From: Rhodobacteraceae bacterium IMCC1335
Lineage (GTDB): Bacteria > Pseudomonadota > Alphaproteobacteria > Rhodobacterales > Rhodobacteraceae
Direction of reading: 5' to 3'
Length of the DNA stretch: 64,000 nucleotides
NCBI GenBank assembly: GCA_039640495.1
Contig: CP046864.1
Location: 248,001 to 312,000, forward strand
Made by a program: the position numbers and the translations under genes. Below, piece by piece: positions 1 to 8,879 of this stretch; position 1 is the first letter of the stretch, and each line of letters opens with the position of its first letter. The notes below the pieces were generated by a model. The model ran no database searches, was not told where the DNA came from, and saw nothing but the letters and a program-made list of their open reading frames with translations.

Positions 1-84
1 TATTTGCCCATGTTCGCGCAAAGCCTGCAAGCGGCTTTGATAATTTTGCTTGATTTTTCACAACCGTCCTGCTGCACTGGCTGG

Positions 85-720
85 ATGAGTGAAAAAGATC
101 CTGATTTAGAAGCGGCTTATGCCCTGTCTGGCGCCGAAGAAAACAGGGCGCTCTATGCGCGTTGGGCGCCCGATTATGATCGAGGCTTTGCGGCGGATAT
201 GGATTATATCTTACCCCAACACGTGGCATTATATTTTAGTAGGTTTGATTCTGAGGGGCCCGTTATAGATGTCGGGGCGGGCACCGGCTTGCTGGGCGTT
301 TGTTTAGCGGATCAGGGTGCTGGCCCAATTGATGCGCTGGATCTTTCGTCTGAAATGCTTGAGGTTGCGCGACAAAAGAATATCTATCGCGATTTGATTG
401 CAGCGGATTTACTTCAAGCTTTGCCGCTGCCGGCCGCGCATTATGGCGCGGTGGTCAGCGCGGGTACATTTACCAATGGTCATTTGGGCCCGGATGTTCT
501 GGATGCGCTTATAGACCTGGGCAAACCCTCGGCGTTGTTTGTCGTTTCCATCAATGCCGCGCATTGGCAAAGCCAAAGCTTTGCGAAAAAATTTTCCACC
601 CTGGCCGGCGTAATTTCGGATTTAAAAGTTTTTGAGGTGCCCATTTACGGCGCGCAGGCACGCGGGTCGCATAGGGCTGATCTTGCAAAGATTGCGGTTT
701 TTCGGCGGGCGGCGCCATAG
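85..720 (+). CDS. class I SAM-dependent methyltransferase
   Basis: Predicted soluble 211-residue methyltransferase of unknown substrate. The SAM-binding motif I (VIDVGAGTGLLG) lies at about residues 60-71, followed by an acidic residue at the end of strand 2 (DALDLSSEML) and a motif II/III-like LPLPAAHYGAVVSAGTF stretch, the usual Rossmann order. The frame is open from position 4, but I place the start at the ATG at 85 because the protein from there begins in the conserved N-terminal helix, and the 27 extra residues look unlike the family. The thiolase downstream is same-strand with a 91 bp gap. Family assignment is firm. The acceptor substrate cannot be read from the sequence. Confidence 0.8.
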   Translation: MSEKDPDLEAAYALSGAEENRALYARWAPDYDRGFAADMDYILPQHVALYFSRFDSEGPVIDVGAGTGLLGVCLADQGAGPIDALDLSSEMLEVARQKNIYRDLIAADLLQALPLPAAHYGAVVSAGTFTNGHLGPDVLDALIDLGKPSALFVVSINAAHWQSQSFAKKFSTLAGVISDLKVFEVPIYGAQARGSHRADLAKIAVFRRAAP

Positions 721-811
721 CTAGGAATTTGTATGATAAGTGACGGAACGTTTTGGCTGACAGGTCGCGTTTTGGCTTTTAGCACTACGGGAAAGATAAC
801 AGAGGTGGAAG

Positions 812-1993
812 ATGAACGAGATTGTGATTTTAGACGGCGCACGCACCGCAATTGGAACTTTTGGCGGGATGTTGGCCGGAACCTCTCCCATAGAATTGGC
901 AACGGTTGTGAGCAAAGCGGCGCTGGAAAGATCCGGGGTTGAGGGCGCACAAATTGGCCAGGTTGTCTTTGGTCATGTGATCAATACGGAACCTAAAGAT
1001 ATGTATTTAAGCCGCGTTGCCGCCCTACAGGCTGGTGTGTCTGAAACGACAGCGGCAATGAATGTGAACCGGCTTTGCGGATCCGGGGCGCAAGCGATTG
1101 TTTCGGTTATTCAATCTTTGATGCTGGGGGATGCCGATTTTGGATTGGCTGGCGGTGCAGAAAATATGAGCCGCTCTCCGTTTATTTTGCAGGATCAGCG
1201 TTGGGGGGCAAAAATGGGCGATATCCGTACGTTGGATATGATGCTTGGGGCGCTGAATTGTCCTTTTGGCACCGGTCATATGGGCGTTACGGCGGAAAAT
1301 GTGGCCGCAGAGCATGATATTTCAAGGGCACAACAAGATGCGTTTGCGATGACCAGCCAAACCCGCGCGGCTGCGGCCATCCGTGATGGGCGTTTTGAAG
1401 ATCAGATCACCCCGGTATCGGTGAAAGTGAAGCGCGATAAGGTTGATTTTATTTGCGATGAACACCCCAAACAGACGGATGAGGCCGCTTTGGCCGGATT
1501 GCGCCCGGTGTTCCAAAAAGATGGTTCGGTGACGGCGGGCAATGCGTCGGGGATCAATGATGGCGCCGCTGCTTTGGTTTTGGCGCAAGCCTCCGCTGCG
1601 CAAATGGCAGGGCTACGCCCGCGGGCGCGGGTATTGGGATATGCGCATGCGGGTGTGCGCCCCGAGGTGATGGGGATTGGGCCCATACCCGCCGTGCAAA
1701 ACCTATTGCAGAAAACTGGTCTGACCGTTGAAGATTTTGATGTGATTGAATCCAACGAAGCTTTTGCAGCGCAGGCTTTGGCGGTTAATAAAGCCTTGGG
1801 GCTGAATGCGGCGCGGGTGAACCCCAATGGCGGCGCGATCGCGCTAGGCCATCCGGTTGGCGCCACTGGCGCGATTTTGGTGATAAAAGCTTTGCATGAG
1901 CTGGAACGCACCCAATCAAACCGCGCCTTGATCACCATGTGTATCGGGGGTGGTCAGGGGATCGCTTTGGCCATCGAGCGGATTGCGGCCTAA
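812..1993 (+). CDS. acetyl-CoA acetyltransferase (thiolase)
   Basis: A 393-residue thiolase, full length for the family. It condenses two acyl-CoA units or cleaves a 3-ketoacyl-CoA. The nucleophile Cys89 sits in NRLCGSG, His347 in ALGHPVGATG, and the second catalytic Cys (about 377) in CIGGGQG, so all catalytic residues are present. The start ATG at 812 follows a GAGGTGG ribosome binding site. It stands alone rather than beside phaB or phaC, so a role in PHB synthesis versus degradation of fatty or branched acids cannot be decided. PhaA and BktB paralogues look alike at this level. Confidence 0.92.
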   Translation: MNEIVILDGARTAIGTFGGMLAGTSPIELATVVSKAALERSGVEGAQIGQVVFGHVINTEPKDMYLSRVAALQAGVSETTAAMNVNRLCGSGAQAIVSVIQSLMLGDADFGLAGGAENMSRSPFILQDQRWGAKMGDIRTLDMMLGALNCPFGTGHMGVTAENVAAEHDISRAQQDAFAMTSQTRAAAAIRDGRFEDQITPVSVKVKRDKVDFICDEHPKQTDEAALAGLRPVFQKDGSVTAGNASGINDGAAALVLAQASAAQMAGLRPRARVLGYAHAGVRPEVMGIGPIPAVQNLLQKTGLTVEDFDVIESNEAFAAQALAVNKALGLNAARVNPNGGAIALGHPVGATGAILVIKALHELERTQSNRALITMCIGGGQGIALAIERIAA

Positions 1994-2098
1994 TCCAGGC
2001 TGCTTTGTTAAAGAAGATGCGCGGGTTTTAAACAGTTTTGAAGATTGCTTGGGATATTTTCTTGGGATTAACTGCTTGGCTCCCAAGAGACCCCAGCG

Positions 2099-4285
2099 AT
2101 GACTTTGGCCCGCCAACTTATTGCTGAGCGCCGCGCGCGCCTAAGCGCAGAAGGCCTGCTGATCTTAAAGTAGGCTGAATTGTCGTTGGCAAACCAGAAG
2201 CTTGGGCTGCGCGCCAAAGCGCTGAGCGTTGAGATTGATACGGTTCGTAGCCAAAATGAACGGATGATCTCTGATTTAGGCGCTGCCATGCAACAGGTGC
2301 AGATTGCCGAATAACGGCTTTTTCGGGCCTTAGAAAGGCTTGAAAATGGCTTTGCTGTTGTTGATGCCTCTTCGCGGTTATTGATTGCCAATTCGGCTTA
2401 TTTTGCAATCTTTGATAGTTTGCAGGCGATGCGCCCTGGGGTTTCATATTCGGATATTTTATCTTTTTTAACCCAAGAAGGTATTGTTGATACTGGCCAT
2501 CTGGGCGCGGCGCAGTGGCGCCAGATGATGCTGCAGCGCTGGCACGCAGCGCAGCCGAAACCAAAAATATAAAATTGTGGAATTCCCAAATGTTGCGGCT
2601 GATCGATTAGCGGGGCCCAATGGGTGATATGGTAAGTTTGGCGCATGATGTGACAGCGGCGCTGCGCTAAAAGACAGTTTTGAAAACCGCGCGCAAAACC
2701 GCCGAGGCAAATATGCGGGCGAAAGCCTCATTCTTGGCAAATATCAGCCATGAAATCCGCGCGCCCTTGCATGGGGTAGTGTGGTTGGCTGATTTGCTTT
2801 CCTCTACAGCGCTTAGCAAAGAGCAAAAGCTATTTACAGACACGATTAAAACCTCCAGTGAAACGCTTTTGGTGATTTTGAAAGATGTGCTGGATTGCTC
2901 AAAGATGGAGGCAGATCGCTTAAACTTGCGCCGCCAAAAATTTAATCTTGAGGTGGCGATCCATGATGTGCTGTCTGTTTTATCGCATAAAGCACAAGCC
3001 AAAGGTCTGCCGCTTTTTTTGGATTATGACGGCGCATGCGAAACTGATTTTATCGGTGATCCGGGCCGGATACGGCAAATTATGATAAACCTCATTGGAA
3101 ACGCTTTAAAATTTACATGTCACGGCCATATCGCGGTTGGGGAAAAAAGCTATTCGGAGCACAGAACCGCCCCAGCAAGGTACAGATCTGCGTGATCGAA
3201 GCGGGGGTTGGTATTCGGCCCGATCAAAGGAAGTATGTGTTTCAAGAATTTACCCAGTTGCAACCGAAAACGCACAAGCGAGCGGAAATCTTTGCGGCGA
3301 GGGCACAGGGTTGGGTTTGGCGATTTGCCCAAAACTGGTCTCGTTGATGGGAGGCGATATTTGGGTTGAGGCGTCGGCTTGCGGGGGGGCTGAAGTTGGC
3401 TGTACGATCAAACGTCAACCCTGCAAGCTGGTGCAGGATGAATGGCACGCGGTCAAGCCGCAATGATCGCATGTTCTTGTCATGTCAAAATGTCCAATGA
3501 AATAGGGCATTCTGCTCAATCAAATCGTCGAATTGGGTGGCAGGGTCAAACGGGTTTGATCCGTTCAGGCCGCGTTGCGGGCGGTCACGGCGAAAACCTC
3601 AGCCATATAATTTTCCGAACAGGAGCGATCCAAAATAGAGCTGTTAATGCAACAGGTAACGCCCCGCATCGCGGATAAAATGGCAGAGAAAAGAATTTTT
3701 TTGAGCAAAGCTCCTGCGGGGGTACAACCTGATCTGGAAGCGTTGGCGCTTTCATTTGAGCTGGTTTTTTCTCATTAAAGCCTGTTAGAACCGTTGCAAA
3801 AACCAAAGGTTGCCATCAAACCTGCGCACCCCGCCGTTCCGTTGCAGGCGGACAATCCGCCTGGCATCATAGATGAGGGGGCTGAAACCTTCCAATTGCG
3901 GGTTCTTCTTGCGGAAGATAACAAAACCAACAGGTTGATTTTTCCCAAAATGAAGCAGCGCCTTGGCGTCAATTTGACATTGGTTTGCGATGGGCGGCAC
4001 GCGGTTGATCTTTGTAAAGCGCAGCCCCCTGATATTATTTTTATGAATATTTCAATGCCCAAGCTTGATAGATTGCAAGCTGCCCAAGTGATCCGTGGTT
4101 TGGATGAAATTATCGCGGTATATACGCCGATCATTGCCTTAACAGCCCATGCCATGCCGGGGGATGAAACGCGCATTTTGGCCGCTGGCATGGATCATTA
4201 TTTAAGTAAGCCGGTGCTCCTTCAATCGGTAGTGGATCATTTACGCCATTTTCATCAGCACCGCTTGGGTGCGCGCCCGCTTTAA
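2099..4285 (+). pseudogene. decayed hybrid sensor histidine kinase / response regulator
   Basis: Remnants of one large hybrid kinase occur in the correct order but different frames. An N-terminal coiled coil starts at ATG 2099 and is broken by in-frame TAG (2171-2173) and TAA (2312-2314). A PAS-like segment runs to TAA at 2570. The HisKA box (SHEIRAPLHG) and N box (NLIGNALKFT) are in another frame from about 2680. The degraded D/F boxes (EAGVGI, FQEFTQ) are near 3195-3260 and the G2 box (GTGLGLAI) near 3300, each after a further frame change. A first receiver (about 3470-3780) carries several stops. A second receiver (3794-4285) is open, but its phosphoacceptor is Asn (AAT 4046-4048, FMNISMPKLD) instead of Asp. 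This is advanced decay, not a sequencing slip. Family homologues in roseobacters are single intact proteins. Confidence 0.9.
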
Positions 4286-4326
4286 GGTGGCATGCGCTGC
4301 ATCAGGGCCCGAGGTATTTGTTCTGA

Positions 4327-5958
4327 TTATGAGATTTGTTCGCGTAAAATGGAGGCCGTGATTGAAATTATGAGATACACGCCTGAAAGGATCAAAAACA
4401 CGAGAAGCGTATCATGAATATGCCTCGGATAGGCCGGATCTTGCGGTGCAATAGGCTCTACCGCGACGGTAAGATAGCGCGATTGCGATGTGGCTTGAAT
4501 TTGCGTTGCGCGCAGCTGCTCTAAAGCGGATTGCAGCATCAAATCACGCGTCGCAACGTCAGAAGCCGCCATTTGCAAGCGCGCAAGCAACTCGGGCAAC
4601 GTCATCCCATTAGGCATTTGCGCAATCATTTTTGCCTCGGTTTCGCGTTTGGCATTTTGGAGGCGCTGGATTTCGGCGCGCAAGCCCGCAACGCGGCTGC
4701 TATTGGGATTGGCATTATCCAGAAACGCCTGAAGCTCGATGGTTTTTTGCAGCGCTTTTTCTTCAAGCCCGCTGATTTGCGCTCGAAGGCTTGTGGCATA
4801 TGCCTCCGGATCAAGAAGCGTGGATTGTTGCAAAGCTATTAACTGGCGCTGCGCGTCTACGCGCGCGTCTTCTGCCGTCGCCAAAGATTTGCGGGCATCA
4901 GACAATTGATTTTCTTGTTTGCGCTGCGAAAGCCCATCGATTTTTTGCTCGGCATAGGTCAGAAGCGCTTTTGAAAATAACACGCTCAATTCGGGTGAGG
5001 GGGAGCTGATCTCCATATTGATCATGCCCTCGGTGGGGTCAAAAGCGATTTTGATATGCTTGAGATAGGTTTTATACGTTTCTTCAAATGAAGCCTCTGC
5101 AGGCAAACGTTGCCACCAATCAATTGCGGGATCCGAGAAGGTGGCCTTAAACCCTTCATTATCTTGCAGGCGGATCATCGCTTCTTTTGATTGGAGATAG
5201 GTTTGCACTGCGATGGCATCGGGTGTTGTGGCGAATTGACTACCGCCAAACATAGAAAGTGAGCTTGGATTTGTGCTATCACCCGTGGTGATTTGGAAGG
5301 CCGTATCCGTGGCATACATTGGCGTTGCAATGAAGCTATAATAATAGCCTGCGGCCAATGTTGGCAGCAGAATAAAGATGCTTAGGCGGAGGATTAGTTT
5401 CTGGATCAGCCGTCGCCGTCGCCGCGTCATGCTTTTTTGCAGCGCTAAAATCTCTTCGCTTCTTTGGGCTGCATTTGGAAACGTATGCGGCGTGCCTTGT
5501 GGCGATTTTTGACCTGGTGAAAGCGAAATATGCGGGGGTTTGGGGTAGTCTTTTCTAAAGGGTCTTTGCGGCGATGAGGGGGGCGCCTGCAGCGGCTTTT
5601 CGCTGCGCGCGGGTTGGGTTTGTTGAGACGGGGCCGCGCGGTGCATCATGGCCGGCAGTTGAAAGGGATCGATATTATGCTGGCGTAATATATCTACAGC
5701 TTCGTCATCCGTGTCAAAAGGCAGGCCATAATGGGTGGCAAGCCTGCGTGCACGGCGCAGCAATGTGGCGTGTGTTTCGCCGGAATCTGCGGCAGACCGC
5801 GCAAGCAGTTCTTCCGCATTACCCGAATCTAAGCCCGAAGTTATGCCCGGCGTTTTTGCGGTGGGTTTGGGGCCCTTTGCCTGGTCAGCGGCGACATCTG
5901 CGCCTTTTGGCGCCTTTGCGCCCAGCTGAAATTTATGTGCTTTGGGTGTGGTAGTCAT
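4327..5958 (-). CDS. kpsE: capsule polysaccharide export inner-membrane protein KpsE/CtrB-type
   Basis: A 543-residue polysaccharide co-polymerase (PCP-3) that bridges the inner-membrane ABC exporter to the outer-membrane channel. A long, low-complexity cytoplasmic N-terminus (about 180 residues, Pro/Ala/Lys-rich, ending in an RRRRR cluster) precedes TM1 at about 187-208. A large periplasmic domain with coiled-coil segments (about 330-480) follows, then TM2 at about 517-537. E. coli KpsE is about 380 residues, so the N-terminal extension is the unusual part. Its start overlaps the 3' end of kpsT by 26 bp, so the pair is co-translated. The partner permease kpsM is not adjacent (see 34455). Confidence 0.88.
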   Translation of the reverse strand: MTTTPKAHKFQLGAKAPKGADVAADQAKGPKPTAKTPGITSGLDSGNAEELLARSAADSGETHATLLRRARRLATHYGLPFDTDDEAVDILRQHNIDPFQLPAMMHRAAPSQQTQPARSEKPLQAPPSSPQRPFRKDYPKPPHISLSPGQKSPQGTPHTFPNAAQRSEEILALQKSMTRRRRRLIQKLILRLSIFILLPTLAAGYYYSFIATPMYATDTAFQITTGDSTNPSSLSMFGGSQFATTPDAIAVQTYLQSKEAMIRLQDNEGFKATFSDPAIDWWQRLPAEASFEETYKTYLKHIKIAFDPTEGMINMEISSPSPELSVLFSKALLTYAEQKIDGLSQRKQENQLSDARKSLATAEDARVDAQRQLIALQQSTLLDPEAYATSLRAQISGLEEKALQKTIELQAFLDNANPNSSRVAGLRAEIQRLQNAKRETEAKMIAQMPNGMTLPELLARLQMAASDVATRDLMLQSALEQLRATQIQATSQSRYLTVAVEPIAPQDPAYPRHIHDTLLVFLILSGVYLIISITASILREQIS

Positions 5959-6595
5959 ACAGTACTTTCGCGTCGTCTAGGCTATCAAAGAAATATAAAG
6001 AGCCATCGGTAAGCACGGCGGCTTTCTGCGCATATTGTTCCAATACCTCTGCTTGATGTGAGACCACAATGGTGGTGGTGCTTTGCAATCGTTCCGCTAA
6101 GATTTCACCAGCTTTTCGGTTGAACTCGACATCCGTACTGGTGGGCATGCCTTCATCGATCAGATAGACGTCAAAATCCATCGCCAGCATCAGCGAAAAC
6201 GTAAATCGCGCGCGCATACCCGAAGAATAAGTGCCAAGCGGCTGGTCAAAATATTCTTCTAAACCGCATAACCAGCGGCAAAACGCCTCTACAAAATTTG
6301 GATCCATACCATAGAGTTTGGCGATATAGCGCGCATTTTCTTGGCCCGTATGTTTGGGAACAACGCCGCCCATAAATCCCAGAGGAAAGGATATATTGCA
6401 GGCCCGCGTGATCTGGCCCTCATCCGGTTTTTCCAACCCCGCGATCATATTGATTAAGGTTGTTTTGCCCGTGCCATTTGAGGCTAAAATACCCAAAGAT
6501 AGCCCCAGCTCTACTCGGAAAGACACATTATTCAGAATGATTTTTCGGCGCGTGCCCGTCCAAAAGGATTTACTGACATTCCGAAACTCTATCAT
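5933..6595 (-). CDS. kpsT: capsular polysaccharide ABC exporter, ATP-binding subunit
   Basis: A 220-residue ABC ATPase of the KpsT/Wzt-like polysaccharide export class, energising export of a lipid-linked capsule chain. It has a Walker A variant (ASNGTGKTT, residues 38-46), a signature YSSGMRARF, Walker B VYLIDEG and a switch His (VVSHQ). The family usually reads GxNGAGKS at Walker A; the T-T ending and the Thr are conservative. It is the first gene of a two-gene unit with kpsE. The intergenic space upstream (6596-6834) separates it from the antiporter operon on the same strand. Confidence 0.93.
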   Translation of the reverse strand: MIEFRNVSKSFWTGTRRKIILNNVSFRVELGLSLGILASNGTGKTTLINMIAGLEKPDEGQITRACNISFPLGFMGGVVPKHTGQENARYIAKLYGMDPNFVEAFCRWLCGLEEYFDQPLGTYSSGMRARFTFSLMLAMDFDVYLIDEGMPTSTDVEFNRKAGEILAERLQSTTTIVVSHQAEVLEQYAQKAAVLTDGSLYFFDSLDDAKVLYDYHTQST

Positions 6596-6746
6596 CGATA
6601 AACGACCTTAAGCTGCGCAAGCCCCAGCTGTAACAACAAGGCTTTAACAAACGCTTAGGAGGTTGTTTACGCATAAAATATGTTTTTATTTTGTCTTAAG
6701 CGCGGCAATTCTGCCGCTGCTGTGGCGCAAACCCGATGCCTATTTG

Positions 6747-6767
6747 AAAACCCTGAGGTGGTTTTTT
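6747..6767. terminator. weak stem-loop with T-run between the antiporter operon and kpsT
   Basis: An AAAACC/GGTTTT stem with a 7-nt loop and flanking A and T runs lies in the 239 bp gap after the antiporter operon. It could stop minus-strand transcription before kpsT. The stem is short and AT-rich, so support is modest. Nothing else in 6596-6834 looks like a gene. Confidence 0.3.
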
Positions 6768-6834
6768 GCTAAGATTTAAGGCTTTGGCTTTGGGGCTTTC
6801 ATGCGGTGGATGGTTGGTTAAACTTTAAGCGCTT

Positions 6835-8532
6835 TTAAAAATAACTGGCGATCAAAGTCACCGCCAATAGGATCGCAACCCAAATCACCATAGCGCCGGT
6901 TGGCCGCACGCGGGCCATTCCGGTTTCCGGGCTGTGCCAGCGGTATAACAAATTCTGAAACTGCCCAAGGTTTTTCAAAGCCGCCTCGCTTAACGCGGTC
7001 CAAATCAAGCCAATCAACGCGGCGATCGGGCGGTAAAGCACCGGGATCAAGCGCCGATAAATCCAATCGACATCTAAGTTCACTGCGCGTATTTCGGGCG
7101 GATGGATGCCGCTGCGCATTAGAACCGCAAAAGCCAATAAGGCAAAGCATAGCAATTGCAATTGGGCAACCACATGGTTGGTTGTGTAGGGTTTATAAAC
7201 CACGTCATAGGGCAAAAGCGCGTAGAGCGGATCGGGGTAAACCCCAATGAAAATACACAGAAACGCCGTAATCCCCATTGCCAGCTGCATGTTCCATGGG
7301 GCTTCTTTGGGGCGCAATCCGCTGTCATGGCCGAAAAATGTGAAATACGGGATTTTGATCCCTGAATGTGACAAAACACCAGCTGAGGCAAACACCAAGA
7401 TGGCCCAGATGATTGGATAATGTTCGTTTGCGGTCTCATCCATAATCAGAGACTTGGTGACAAATCCAGAAAAAAGCGGAAAGGCCGAAATTGAGGCGGC
7501 TCCGATCAAACAAAACAGGGCCGTGCGCGGCATGGTACGACAGAGGCCGCCCAGCTCTGAGGCTTTTGACGTGCCGGTTCGCAACAGCACCGCGCCGACG
7601 CTCATAAACAATAGTGCTTTGTAAAGAATATGCGCGAATGCGTGAGAGGCGGTGCCGTTCAGTGCCATTTCGGTTCCAACACCAATGCCCACCACCATAA
7701 AGCCCAACTGGTTGTTCAAACTATAGGCCAGAACGCGGCGCAGATCGTTTTCAATTTCGGCAAAGAAAATTGGAAATAGCGTCATCACGGCGCCGATATA
7801 AATCAATATTTCAGTGCCGGCAAAGCCGCGGGCCAAAGCATAAACGGCCAATTTGGTGGTAAAGGCAGAGAGGATGACCGTGCCGGTGATAGTGGCAGCA
7901 GGGTAGCTGTCTTGCAACCAATTGTGCAAAAACGGAAAAGCGCATTTCATCCCAAAGGATAAAAAGATCAGCCAGGTGGCCAAGGATCCAAGCGTCATTT
8001 GCTCAAAAGTGATAGAGCCCGTTTCGCGATAGAGCAGCGCTGTGCCCGCCAGCAAAATCACACCCGAGGTGATTTGAATGATCAAATAGCGCATCCCGGT
8101 ATGATACGCGCCCTCAGTGCGCCGCGCCCAGATCAAGAACACAGATGCGATCGCGGTGCCTTCCCAGTAAAAAAACAGCGTCACCAGATCTCCGGCAAAC
8201 ACGGCCCCGATTGCCGAACCAGAATAAAGCACGGCGGCAATTTGCTGTACTGTATCTTTGATATGCCATGCGTAGAGATTGCCCAAAAGCGCGGCAATAC
8301 AGAAAATAAGCCCAAAGACGCGCGAGAGTTTATCCACCCGCATCAGCTCAAGTTGCTGCCCCAACAGTTCAACCTGATACAGGTTTCCTTCGGGCAAGGA
8401 CCAGATCTGAAGCGCTGCCAGAACCGGCACAAGTAGCAAAAGCGCCGCCCGCAGGGAACCTTTGGGCAACAGGCCCACGCCCAGCGCGGCCAAAGCAAAA
8501 AGATAAAACGTTGGCATCGTCTCAATCATCAT
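6835..8532 (-). CDS. NuoL/MnhA-N-type proton-conducting antiporter subunit
   Basis: A 565-residue polytopic membrane protein of the proton-conducting transporter family (ND5/MnhA/MnhD). The conserved Glu lies in LFFYWEGTAI. The Lys-bearing helix reads FGMKCAFPFLHNWL, followed by the Pro/Ser/Thr-rich broken helix (AATITGTVILSAFTTKLAVY). A further Lys is in LYKALLFMSVGAVL. It is the last gene of the ten-gene operon and overlaps the small membrane protein by 11 bp. It probably supplies the NuoL-like ion channel that MnhA provides in canonical Mrp complexes, while the MnhA C-terminal part is the separate DUF4040 protein at 12761. Confidence 0.85.
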   Translation of the reverse strand: MMIETMPTFYLFALAALGVGLLPKGSLRAALLLLVPVLAALQIWSLPEGNLYQVELLGQQLELMRVDKLSRVFGLIFCIAALLGNLYAWHIKDTVQQIAAVLYSGSAIGAVFAGDLVTLFFYWEGTAIASVFLIWARRTEGAYHTGMRYLIIQITSGVILLAGTALLYRETGSITFEQMTLGSLATWLIFLSFGMKCAFPFLHNWLQDSYPAATITGTVILSAFTTKLAVYALARGFAGTEILIYIGAVMTLFPIFFAEIENDLRRVLAYSLNNQLGFMVVGIGVGTEMALNGTASHAFAHILYKALLFMSVGAVLLRTGTSKASELGGLCRTMPRTALFCLIGAASISAFPLFSGFVTKSLIMDETANEHYPIIWAILVFASAGVLSHSGIKIPYFTFFGHDSGLRPKEAPWNMQLAMGITAFLCIFIGVYPDPLYALLPYDVVYKPYTTNHVVAQLQLLCFALLAFAVLMRSGIHPPEIRAVNLDVDWIYRRLIPVLYRPIAALIGLIWTALSEAALKNLGQFQNLLYRWHSPETGMARVRPTGAMVIWVAILLAVTLIASYF

Positions 8533-8869
8533 GTTGCCCCATGTCCAATTGATCGGCCGGATATTCTTCGCGATCGACTGATTTTTCGCCGTAATAGGCC
8601 TCGTCGCGTTTGATGAAGAGGCGCAGCGTTTTGGCGGCTAAGATCAACGCCGTGAACATGACAAACCCATAGACGCCGTAAAATCCGGGGATCTTTTCGA
8701 TCGGGAAATGGCCGTATTTCTTATAGGTATAATCTGACAGAAACAGCAGCAGGCATAATGCAATAAGCGCGGCAAAAATTTTATTGGCATTGGCAGGCGT
8801 TACAAACCATACGAACAGTTTCGCAAGAGGGCTATATCCGCTGGTGTCTTCGGGATGGTTCTGATCCAT
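8522..8869 (-). CDS. small two-TM protein of the antiporter operon
   Basis: A 115-residue protein with two predicted transmembrane helices (about 28-46 and 64-82) and an acidic, charged C-terminus. I do not recognise a named family. It sits between two NuoL/M-like subunits, 10 bp after one stop and overlapping the next start by 11 bp, so it is translated with them and is plausibly an accessory subunit. An AGGAGG-like site precedes its ATG. Confidence 0.75.
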   Translation of the reverse strand: MDQNHPEDTSGYSPLAKLFVWFVTPANANKIFAALIALCLLLFLSDYTYKKYGHFPIEKIPGFYGVYGFVMFTALILAAKTLRLFIKRDEAYYGEKSVDREEYPADQLDMGQHDD

Positions 8870-8879
8870 TTGCGCCTCC

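Noticed and set aside
1402..1938. 178-codon open frame on the minus strand
   Set aside because: It lies wholly antisense to the well-supported thiolase and has no family resemblance.
2118..2564. 148-codon minus-strand frame
   Set aside because: Antisense to the kinase pseudogene, whose N-terminus is clearly recognisable on the plus strand.
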